64,000 nt of DNA from Saturnia japonica (taxonomy: Eukaryota; Arthropoda; Insecta; Lepidoptera; Saturniidae): assembly GCA_033032175.1 (NCBI GenBank), contig CM065309.1, forward strand, positions 15,314,001 through 15,378,000. Reading direction: 5' to 3'. A program made the translations under genes and the position numbers. Below are positions 12,501 to 24,500 of this stretch, in pieces. How positions within the stretch are numbered: position 1 is the stretch's first letter; the number at the start of each line of letters is the position of its first letter. The notes beneath the pieces were generated by a model. The model was given only the letters and a program-made list of their open reading frames with translations, did no database searches and was not told the origin of the DNA.

Positions 12501-15500
12501 TTGACGATTAGAACCTATGAAATTGGTACCGCAGTCTGTAATAATCTTATTACATATACCGCGTCGAGAAACAAATCTGTCAAGGGCTGCTAAAAAGGCT
12601 TCGGCACTAAGTTCTGTCACTACCTCGAGATGGACAGCCTTGACACTTAAACATATAAATAGGCACATCCATGCCTTATAAGTACGGGCATTACGACGCC
12701 TACTTTCCTTTACAATGAAAGGACCACCAAAATCGATCCCAGTAGTTTGAAAACATCTCCCAGGAGATAGTCTGTCAGCTGGAAGATCTCCCATGACTGG
12801 TTGTAAAATTACTGGTTTGGATTTAAAACAGTTAATGCATTTCGAAAGTCGTGAACGAATCAAAAGTCTTATACCCAAGATCCAAAATTGTCTCTGAATA
12901 AGAGACTGCAATGTACGAGGTCCACAATGTAAATATTTAAGGTGCCAACTATCAATTATCATTTGAGATAATGTGGAATATTTTGGCAGTAAAATCGGAT
13001 GTATAGTAGCGTCGGGTAAATTAGAGTGGCGCAAACGACCCCCCACTCGCAAAACACCATGATTATCTATAAATGGTGACAAACGTTGAATTGATTTAAC
13101 ACAAGTAGATCCTTGCTTTAAAGAATCGATTTCTTGTGAGAAATATTCCCTTTGAGTATGCTGAACTAAAATCCTAAGTGCATTTTCTAACTCTGTGGTG
13201 GATAACGGCAAAATATATCGCATATCTCGTTTAAGTTTTATATTTTTAACAAATCTTAGACACCACGCGACAACCCGTTGGAGTTTTGAAAATGATGAAC
13301 ATTTTGCGATCACGTCAGTTAAACAATTTTCTGATTGAGCTTCTAGAAAGCAATCTGTAGAGAGCGGTTTTCGTTCTGGTAAATCCGTTTCTGAAACTAA
13401 CTTCTTCTGCTTTGGCCAATCGTCAAGAGGTAGACTGATCCAAGATGGACCTTTCCACCAAAGTTTGTGGGTGGCTAGCTCATCGCAAGTTGTTCCACGA
13501 CTACAGACATCTGCTGGGTTTTCGCGAGTAGAAACGTGAAACCATAAGTCAGACTCAATCAAGTTTGTGATTTGTACCACGCGATTTGCGACAAACATCT
13601 TAAGGAGATGTGGTGGAGTATTAATCCATGATAAAACAGTGCTACTGTCAGTATAGGCTCTAACAGAGTCAATTTTTATTTTTGATAGAAGTAAATTATA
13701 CATGTGGCTCAGCACACGAGCCAATAAAACCGCAGCACACAGTTCAAGCCTGTTAACTGTCAACGGTTTTAAAGGTGCTATTTTAGATTTGCCTATTAGA
13801 AGACTGATCATATTTGCCTGTGGCGACGTTGTACGGACTACACAAAGGTAGACACAGCAGCCGTAACCTTTAGAACTTCCGTCGCAGAATCCTACAAGAT
13901 GTATCTGCATTGGATCTGGAGGTAAAATCAAACGAGGCAATCTAATGTTTTGCAAATCCGCCAAGTTGGCTGCAAGAAGATGCCATTGCTTAGCTAAATA
14001 TTTGGGGATTGATTCATCCCATGTGAGATTTAACCTCCACATTTCTTGCATAAGCATCTTGGCAGAAAATACAATTGGACAAATCCAACCTAGCGGATCG
14101 AAAATCCTAGCAATGGTTGACAAAATTGACCGCTTGGTGAATTCAAGCTTGAAGTCATCCGAAAAGGTATAAGAAAAATTATCATTGGAAGGATCCCATT
14201 TAATTCCAAGAATTTTAAGTATATGGTCATTAGCAGACTCCATAAATAAATTAGGAGATTGATAATGCGCAGGTGGTATATCAGAAAGCAACTCGCAATG
14301 ATTACTACTCCATTTACGGAGTTAAAATTTTCCTAAATTTAGTAAGGCTATTAGCTCGTTCTTAAGCTCAATTGCCTTTTGTAAAGTAGACTGCCCTGTA
14401 GTAATATCATCCATGAATATTTCTTCACGCAGAACTGATGCAGCATGAGGAAATTTAGATTCATGATCGTTCGCGAGTTGTCGTAGAGTCCTTATGGCTA
14501 AATAAGGTGAACTGGCTACCCCATAAGTTAAAGTATTTAACTCATATTCCTTTATTGATTCGTTAGCAGATTCACGCCACAATATGTGTTGATAACACCT
14601 ATCTTCAGGGCGAATTAGTATCTGGCGATACATTTTACATATGTCTGCTGTAAATACAACCACGTGCAGGCGAAACTTGGTTATCAAATCTATAATATCA
14701 ATCTGAAGTTTCGGACCTACGTGAACAATGTCGTTTAGAGAATTGTTATTTGTTGTGCGACAGCTAGCATCGAAAACCACTCGAAGCCGTGTGGAAGTGT
14801 TATCCGGTTTCACGACACAATGATGGGGAATAATACATGCGCTATCAGTAGACGAAGTTTCAACTGGTTGCATGTGACCTAACTGTTCGTACTGACGCAT
14901 AAATTCGACATATTGTGTTTGAATGTCCGGATCACGAGCAAGTCGTTTTTCCAGATTAAGCAAACGATTTAAGGCTTGTCGGTTTGACTCGCCTAAGTGA
15001 CAAAAATTATCCTTCAACATAATGGGTACAACGTATCGTCCATCAGGATTACGGTAATGATTATTTTTATAATTTTGTTCGCAAATAGTATCTTCTGGGG
15101 CACAGATGATTGCCTTAGGTGGCTCTTCAGTCTCCCAGAACTTTTGAATTACATTATCGAGAGCTAGAGTGGATACTAACAGCGAAGTGACTTCCTTACT
15201 AGGCGAACGTAGACTGGAGTGCTCTAATTGGCCCGTAATGACCCAACCAAATACACTACCGAGAGCACACGGAATTCCGGGGCCTGGATCAAAGCGGGTA
15301 CCGTCATAGATACGGTCGTAACATTCTACACCAAGAAGTAAATCCACGCGGCATGGTTTGTCAAATGTTTCGTCAGCTAAGTTGAGATGACTGTAAAGTT
15401 CTCTAAGCGATGAAGGCAAAGCTCTCCCTGGCATATTTGAGGAAATTTTCTGGATAACAATTAAAGGTAAATTAAATTGAGGCGTTTTGCTATTCCGAGG

Positions 15501-18500
15501 CATGATCGAACAAAACATAACTCCCTTAATATCATGTATCGATTTTTCACCTAGTCCAGTAACAGAAACATTACATTTTTGTACCTTCAGACCGAGCCTC
15601 CGGGCACAAGAACTAGTAATAAACGAATCCATAGAACAACTATCGATGAGAGCGCGCGCATGATGCATGACGTCATTCGTACCCCAAATTCGCACTAATG
15701 CAGAACCTAAAATTTTAGTTGACAAATTGCTTGGCCAATCGGCCGCGCTTGTTAACGCCGTTGAATCCTGAATTAATTTCTCAGTAACAATCTGAGCGGA
15801 CGAACCTATAGTAAGGGAACTGGCCGACTGCTCACTCGCAGTAGGCGATTCCACCTGTAAAAATGTACTAGTGGTAGGGCTGGAAACGTCTACGTGTAAC
15901 AACGTATTATACCGTGTACCACAAATGGAACAATTTATTTTAGAAGAACACGAAATAGAACTGTGTCCCGATCTCAAACAATTTGAACATAATTTTAACT
16001 CTTGAATTAATTTAATGCGCGAAGTAACATTCATTTTTTGAAATTTAAAGCATTTATAAATACTATGTGAAAAATTGCAGCATGGGCATAATAATTTCGT
16101 TTGTTGATCAGTAGTTGAAGAAACAAACGAAGACTTCGGTTTTTTATTTAGCGGACTGTAAAGTTTATTTTGAATTTGTTTAGAATTTACACTTGTTGAC
16201 TTTGGTACTTTGGTAACTTCTAGTATTTTAATGTAATTTTGTAAAAACTTTAATAATTCATCAAATGTAGGTATTTCATTTTTGTTTTGTAACTCGAAAC
16301 GTTGGCGAGTGTCGTTGTCGATAACACGGGAAGCAATGTAAAATAAAATGTATTCACCGAGCGAATCAATATTGAGCGCGCGAAGCGCATTTACACTTTC
16401 AAATAAAGTATTCGTTATCGAGTTTAAATCATTAAGTGACGATTTATGCAACGGGATAAGGTTAACCATTTTATCGAGATAATTAGTGGCTAGCAGTCGC
16501 TTATTGTCATAACGATCGAGAAGAGCGTTGAAAACAACATTATAATTACAAGCGGTTAACGGAACTCCCTTAGCTATTGTTAAGGCGAAGCCTGACAAAT
16601 AAGAAATTAAATAGTGAAATTTTTTCCATGTTCGACAGTGACTTGTTTTCATGTATCAAGGGCAAGTAGCTATCTTTGAACGTTGGCCAGTTCTCAATAT
16701 TGCCATCAAACGATGGTATTTGTAATTTCGGTAAACGTATTTGAGGCTTGTACTCAACCGCACTAGTGAGGGCTGGAACCTTTGGAGAACTTGCATCTGA
16801 GTTATCTGTGTCAAATATCGATTCTGCTATTTGAATTATATTATAGTATAAATCGTCGAAAGAATCTAATATTTGCGTATTAGCTTCAACTTCAAATCCG
16901 TATTCTAAATTTTTTTGATCAATCGTTTGACTAATTTCATAAAAGTTATCTCTTATAGTATTAATGTTTTTATATCTCGCACGGAAATTTGATAATTTCG
17001 ACTTATCGTGTGTAACTTGAGTAGACAAATCATATAAAATTTGAATTGAACGAAAGTCATGTTGTCGTCGGGAAACAAGAGTTTTTATTTCTGCTTCGAC
17101 TCTTTTGTTTACATTTTCAACTGGTTTCGACATGGCAAACACTAATCATTAACTGCACAACTCCAACAAAATAGAAAATAAATAAAACAAAAGTAAAATA
17201 TTTGTAACTAGCGAGTGTCGTCGCCTTAACAAGTTTTTAATAAATACCTACCTCACTTTTATTGTGTATATCTAAATAACTTTGTTAATGTACAACGTAA
17301 CGTTTACATTTAGTTAACACGTTTAATTCTATGTTATTTAAATAGATAGCATGATTTTTATTCCGAGTACATACAATCTTACCTAAATTTGCCAATCGTA
17401 CACCCAGGAACAGATGGATAAATAGGTAGGTAGATTGAAAACACTACATGATAAAAATAAATTCTTGAACAAGTTTTGAAGTAACAACGTAATATGAGTT
17501 GTTGAACTAACTAATGATAATTGAATGACTATTGTTTCTTTTGAAATTAAGTAAAAAGCGGAATAGTCATAATTTTACTGATTCAATGTTACTGAATCCG
17601 TCTCGTATGGATAAATTTTTGAATGGATGATACTGGCCGCTTACCAGAGCAAGCTAGCTATTTCAAACATCTGTTCGTAGGATGCTAGAATACAAGTTAA
17701 TCACAACCAAGAGGATGCGACGACTGGAAAGACTTAGAAAGGAGCAGTAGGGGGACTTACCACGTATCCTGGTTGTATCTGCCACGATCCGAGGGTGCAC
17801 CCTGAACTTCCTCACACGTCTTGAACAGTCTACAACACTTCTAGAGCACTAGAAAGACGTATTTCACCAGCTTTCCGATAGTTATAATTAATTTACAACG
17901 AAATTATGCAGAGCGTGTGTGTCACTGCAGTTCCGCGGCGGCCATTACACCGTTCTCGGTTTACGAAGAAATGCGCGGCAGATTTGCGCGCGTATTTTAA
18001 ATACAATTGTGCCCCCAAGGAATTGGAGAAATTAGAAAGGGAAAAGGGATGTCGCAACACAAATAGTCTTTTATTAAATACAAAACCTTTCCAATTCTTT
18101 TAACCACTATTCCTTTTGTCCATTCAAACTTATTGTTACTAATAAATTTCTTGTACAAGACTATATCTCCTTTCTCTAACTTACGATTTAGTTTTTTATT
18201 ATAATTTTTAACATTATTTTGTGAACACTGGTTATCGTAACATACATTAGTTGCAGGTGGAGAGCGTGACGAGAATGACGGTGTAAGCAGATCCAACCGA
18301 CATCTTAACTTACGCCCAAAAACTAGCTCTGCGGGTGAGAACCCAGTGCCCGAATGAACCAAGTTCCTGTAATCGAATATATATTTCAACAACCCTAACT
18401 TTTGATTTTTATTATTTAATTGTAAACAAGATTTGATTCCTTTTTTAATAATTTTAACAAAGCTTTCTGCCTGCCCGTTACTTGCCGGGTGGTAAGCAGG

Positions 18501-21500
18501 AGAAGTTAAATGACATATTCCGTTTAAATTACAAAAATGTTCAAAGCTTTGAGAACAAAAGGCTGTACCATTATCACTTACTATAGACTTAGGTAGGCCG
18601 AATCTCGATATAAAATCAATTAGCTTATCTATAACGGCCGTGGAGGTGGTCGAGTTTGACATATCATAAACTTCTACCCATTTAGAGTAGGCATCTACTA
18701 TAACCAAGTAAGTGCGATTGTTAATTGGGCCCAAGAAGTCTATATGAATGCGATGGAATGCGTGGTGGGGGCGTTCCCATGGCGCGGGAGACGCGCGAGG
18801 GGGCGATGCTCGTAATTTAATGCCGATCTCGCAAGAACTTATCATATTTTCGATTGCACTATCTATTCCGGGAAACCAAAATCGTGATCGAGCCTCTGAT
18901 TTTGTTTTAACGATTCCTAAATGAGATGTGTGCAATTCTAATAGAATTTTATTACGTAATATTTCTGGTATCACAAGCTTATGCCCACGCATGACACATC
19001 CGTTTTCGAACGCTAATTGCGATTTACAAAGGAAAAATGGTTTCAATTTGTCGTTGGATATTTTGTTTGGCCAACCATTCATTATATAATTTATTACCTC
19101 ATTCAATAACAAATCTTTTTTTGTCTCGTTACGTAATAAATTTAATGTGACCGGTAAATTCCCTTCATTTACAAAACAAATGTAGGTAGCGCGGTCTAGC
19201 ACCGCTGACTCGTCCGCGCTGCTACCGCTGCGCTCGCGCACTGAGGGCTGACAATTCGAACGGCTTATCGCGTCGTCTGGTAGACTGGCTCGCGACAAAT
19301 AATCCGCGCAGTTATTACTACTACGAATGTATTCAATCGTATAGTTATAACCGCTTAAAAATAAAGCGTACCTCTGGAGCCTGTTGGCGGTTACCTCTGG
19401 GACCCCACGATAAGGACCAAAAATAGAGATTAAGGGCTTATGGTCTGTACGTAGCAAGAAAGGATTTGATCTTCCATATAAATATTGATGGAATCTCCGC
19501 ACTCCAAAAATTATTGCCGTCGCCTCCTTTTGAATTTGAGAGTACCGTTTCTCAGCCGCATTTAAAGTTCGTGAAGCGAACGAAATAGGTCTTTCAATAT
19601 CATTTTTATCAATTTGAGATAATACTGCCCCAAGTCCACATGGCGAAGCATCCACGGTCAATACTATCCTAGCATCGGGATTGAAATGTGTGAGCACTTG
19701 ATCCGAAATTAAAATGTGTTTAATGTTATTGAACGCTTCGGTGTGTTTGGTAGCCAATTAAACTTATCCCCCTTTTTTAAAAGTTCATATAAAGGACTCA
19801 AAATAGTAGATATATTTGGCACAAAACTTCGGTAATAGTTAATTAATCCTAAGAAAGATTGTAACTGATTGAGGTTTATAGGAATTGGTGCTTCAGCGAT
19901 AGCTTTGACCTTTTGAGGAGATTTTTTCAATCCATCCTTATTAATGACATAACCCAGATAACATATCTCGTCTTTAAAAAACTGGCATTTCTCCTGTTGC
20001 AAGGAAAGTCCCGCGTTCTGTAATCTTTGGAGTACGGAGTTCAACCTTTCTATATGTTGCCGTTCATCTTTCCCTGTTATGAGCACATCATCTAACAGAC
20101 AAAGTACTCCATCAAGCCCCGACAGTACACATTCCATCGCGCGCTGGAAAATAGCCGGCGCGCTTGCTAATCCAAACACTAACCGAGTATATTTGAAGAG
20201 CCCGCGATGTGTATTTATACACGTGATGTCCTGTGACTCTTCTGATAGTACAAATTGGTTGTAAGCCATTGATAGGTCAAGCTTAGTAAATTTTATCCCT
20301 CCATACAGTTTTACAAACAACTCTTTGGCTGTCGGTAGAGGATACTTTTCAATAACCAATTGTTTATTGATACTAATTGAATAATCTACGCATAGTCGTA
20401 ACGATCCATTACGTTTGAGCACTGGAACTATAGGCGAAGCGTATTGTGAGTGTTCGATCGGTTTTAAGATTCCTAAGTCAACTAGTCTATCTATTTCTGT
20501 GTCAAATCTATCGCGCAAGGCGAATGCAATTGGTCGCGCTTTACAAAATATAGGCTTAGCATTATCTATGAGAGAAAGTTTCACTTCATATTTGTTGAAA
20601 CATCCCAGTTTATTTGAAAACAATTGTGGAAAACGCATTTTTAATTGTTGTATTGTATCAATCTCTGTACAATAATTTACCGGCATTAGTTCCAAATTGA
20701 ACTGAGAAATAAAATTCCTACCGAGTAAGTGAGGTCCACCGTTTTCGACTACAAATATGATTAATTTGCGCGTGATTCTCCGAAACACAACGGGAACATT
20801 CATAATACCTAAACAGTTTATACTGTCACCTGTATATGTCATTAGCTTTTTATTAGTATTTGACAATGGTACTTCTTTAAAATGTAAATTGTAAAACTTT
20901 AAGGGAATCACAGAAACAGCTGACCCTCAAATCTATTTCGAATTGTAATTGTAAACCATTAATGCAAACTGATTCCACCATGGGTTCCCCCCGCACTGAT
21001 CGTATATTATACAATTTAAGCTTACCGTCATCATCGTCATCGCTCTCTAACTCGTTGATCGTAGCAACGTAGTTCACTTTCGTGCACATCTTTTGTAAAT
21101 GACCTTTGGTCTTACACTTTCTACATACTGCGTTAGCATAACGACATTTTGACGATTCATGATTTGTATAACCACAGATAGAGCACTTATTTTTATTTGA
21201 AGCACCACTCTTTTTTACATTTTGTATAATTTTATACACTTGTTCACTTGCTGAAGTCACCGACGGCGAGTGGTGAACGGCCTATCCACCCATACTGGAG
21301 CTCGCCGCGGCCCCTGCTTGCGCGCATCTAATGTTTTCAGCTTTTTCAACTGCTTTCGCCAGAGTTAAGTCTCCTAAATCCTGGGAGTAAAGCTTCTCTT
21401 TTTCAACGCCTGGCAACATACCCATGATAAATCTATCACGGAGTGCCTCCTCTACGTTGGTGAAACTGCAGTGGGCAGTCAATCCACGTAGTCGTGCAGC

Positions 21501-24500
21501 CCACTGATTGTGGCTTTCGCCCTGCTGCTGAACAGCTGCATAAAAATTATGACGTTCCGCAAAACCGATCCGCTTGGGAGTGAAATGTGTATCTAGTAGA
21601 TTCAAAATATCCTCGAATGGTACATCTTCCAATTTTTTGGGTAATGCTAGGTCTTCTGCTAGCTTATATGTACCCTCTGCGAGTGCGCTCAACAAAATAG
21701 CACGCCGTCTTGTCCCTGATTTATCTTCTTCGGAGATCGCATTTGCAATAAACCATTGTGTTATTCGACCTTTATACGTTTTCCAGGATTGGAAACTATG
21801 GTCAAACATAGATAAAATACCGAAATTGCTCGTATTCATTTTTTTCACTTTCGATTAAAAATGTGGGTAACTCGCGCCACTGTTACGTATGCGGACAGGG
21901 ACGAGTGAAACAACACGTAGCTGGTAGCACACTGACTGTATTCGTCGAACGATATACATAGGGCGTGCGGACACGCATATATAAACATCTTATACATAAC
22001 AGTTATTAATTAGTATTGAGTAATAAAGGCACTTTTTGATACTTAAAAACTCGCTGCGTTTATGTAGGCGTTTATTGGCCTGTAGCTTTTTGAATAGAAT
22101 TCATTTTGTAGTTCTTTTTACTCCTGATCTCTAGTCATTCATTTGTTGAACATTTTGATAAAACTCCCAATAATTGTAAGGGGACTATCGTCATATTAAA
22201 AACAACGTCAAAAAGCTTACTTTTAAAATACATACTATATTTTACACTTGCCTTGTTAGTCGCCTTTTTAACCTAAGTTATAAAAGAATTCGTGGGAGTA
22301 AGCCCTTCTTATATGCAAGAGTTGATAACCAAGTGACTTGACAAACAAGGCACATCATTTTCAGTACCTTAGTACTATCAAACAATTGATAGTCATGCTT
22401 AAACTATCGATAGTATAAATTTGCTATACGTTAAAATGTATAGTAAATATGGGGCTAGATTTTGTAACCGCAACAACGATTTGCGTGAATAACCTTTTTT
22501 ACCTCGTCAGTTACAAAATAAGCAAACGCCAGGGGCCTTGTAACATCTTTCGCCGGAACGACCTCTTTTTTCAAAACAATTTCCGGTCGGCCTGGTATTG
22601 TTTTTTATTTGTAAACGGTGTTACAAATGGAACACGCAAATGTCCTTTTTATTTTTAAATACACCAAGGATAGTTCTATTATGAAGATTTAAAAAACGGT
22701 ACTAAAAAAACAAACGATAGTAAACCGATTTTCAAACATATCGTTGTTTAATGAACAGTATATGAATACATTGAAAATGCATAATTTTCAGAGTGGCCAT
22801 TTTAAAGTTTATATTTAATTGGCAAGTCCTATTTTAAAAATAAAATACAACTGTGTGGTGTTCCAAAAATAATTAAGTCAATCTCACCTTACTCATTTAT
22901 TCACCATATAAATTAGGCAACCCAGATGCTAATTTTGAATCATTTTGAAATTTGATGAAAGTTGACTTTTCCAACCCATTCACACCTTGTACTAATTAAC
23001 ATATTAAAGTGATTGGTATAACAGGAAATTTGAATTATATATCAGCTATGTTACATAACACTGAAAACTGTTCAGTTGTTGTTTGTATTAGTTTATGGTT
23101 ACAATAGCTATCTCATGTGGACTATAGAATGCCGTCGGTAATGTGGTGAACCCGCTTCCATCCACGGGCGGTTGCCCGCCGGTTATTAATATTTTATTTT
23201 TGCTGAACCCTACTTCTTTTTAGGACTGTTGATAAAATATCGATATTATTATTACGAAATATCGATAGTTCGATATTGAAATGTCGATATCGATGGTCGA
23301 TATTTTTTTTTAAATAAATTTTTATTTTTATTTTTTTTCGTAATTTATTTAATCTACAAAATCATCGTAAACTTAATTTACCGTATTTTATTTATGAAAA
23401 TTAAGTTAGCCGACAATCAATAATTTTTTTTTTTTATTACATAAATATTAGAATTAAAAAACGATTTTTGAAAAATTCCAGGTATAATTTTTAAAATTTT
23501 CTACTCATAGAACAAAGATATAGTACAACAAAAGCTATACTAGTTAATCATTTACAAGGAACAAGGTACCTTACCATGAGTAGTGACATATTTACAATAA
23601 CAAACTCCACAAGAAGTTTTCTAATCGTCACAGTTCACTTCCTGAATGTTGCTGATGCGAGTCTCAACTGCTGTTGTCTTACTGCCCATTACATGACAGG
23701 GGTAAAATATGTTTGAACATGTCTTTTCGAGTTTTTTCGAGGTATTAAGATCTATTATATCAAGTATGTACTATTACTATACTATTAATTTTCAGGGACA
23801 TACAGGAGAATATATTAAAGATTGTTTTCAAAATATAATGAGCGAGTTTTCTATTGATAAATCGCAAATTGTAAATTTCTCAACCGACAGTGGTAGCAAC
23901 ATGATTGCTGCTGTAAACTTATTTTTGGGAGCAAAGAAGAGGATTCCTTGTGTTGCGCACACTATAAATTTGATCATAGATGGGGTTTTAAAAAAAAATG
24001 AATGTTTTTTAAACTTAGCTGATCATATAAAATCTATTGTGACCTATTTTAAACACTCAGTTAGTGCTTCTGATCAATTAAGATCTGAGCAACTAGCAGA
24101 AGGAAAGAAAGAAGGCCAAATATTGATGCTCATTCAAGCAGTTAGTACTCGCTGGAACTCTTGTCTGGACATGATGGAAAGATTCCTAAAATTGTCTTCA
24201 ATTGTCGCAAAAGTATTGGCATCCAGAACTAAGAATAATGTACCTGATATGGTTGCTACTTCGCAATTAACGATTTTGCGCGATTTAGTAACGCTTTTTA
24301 ATCCATTTAAAACAGTAACAGAAGATTTGAGTGCCGAGAAATATGTCACAGCTAGTTTAGTTATACCACTAACGAATTTATTAAAACAAGAAATCGAACA
24401 AACTAAAACATCAACTGCTGTTGGAGCGTCAGTACAAAATGATTTATTAAATGGTATTCAAAGTAGATTAGTGCCTTTACAAGATAACCCTTTTTTGGCC

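Larger units (their letters stand above)
11211..18059 (-). mobile_element. BEL/Pao LTR retrotransposon nested in Gypsy 1
   Basis: 6849 bp with 436-bp LTRs (TGGATGATAC...GCAACA) that I read as identical, and TSD CAAAT on both sides (11206-11210 and 18060-18064). Order is gag, protease, RT, RNase H, integrase. The features are BEL/Pao: a DUF1759-like gag (IPSFDGNIENWPTF), RT with FMDD, and integrase with DCGTNF and GAPHFGG. It inserted into the Gypsy integrase-tail codons in the same orientation. A +1 frameshift, a nonsense codon and two altered catalytic positions indicate a defective copy, although the LTRs indicate very recent insertion. Confidence 0.93.
10495..22001 (-). mobile_element. Gypsy LTR retrotransposon 1, interrupted by a BEL element
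   Basis: The two 121-bp LTRs differ at one position. A GTTAT duplication flanks the whole (10490-10494 and 22002-22006). Gene order on the minus strand is gag, zinc knuckle/protease, RT, RNase H, integrase, then a proline-rich tail, i.e. Gypsy order. No env-like frame follows integrase. Without the BEL insert it would be about 4.65 kb. The pol frame carries an in-frame stop, two frameshifts and the BEL insertion, so it cannot make its own complete proteins. It runs in the sense direction of CHERP. Confidence 0.92.

Noticed and set aside
10495..22001. Possible endogenous retrovirus with envelope
   Set aside because: After integrase only a proline-rich tail and the polypurine tract occur; no signal peptide, transmembrane segment or env-like frame. 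The same holds for 38538-43130.
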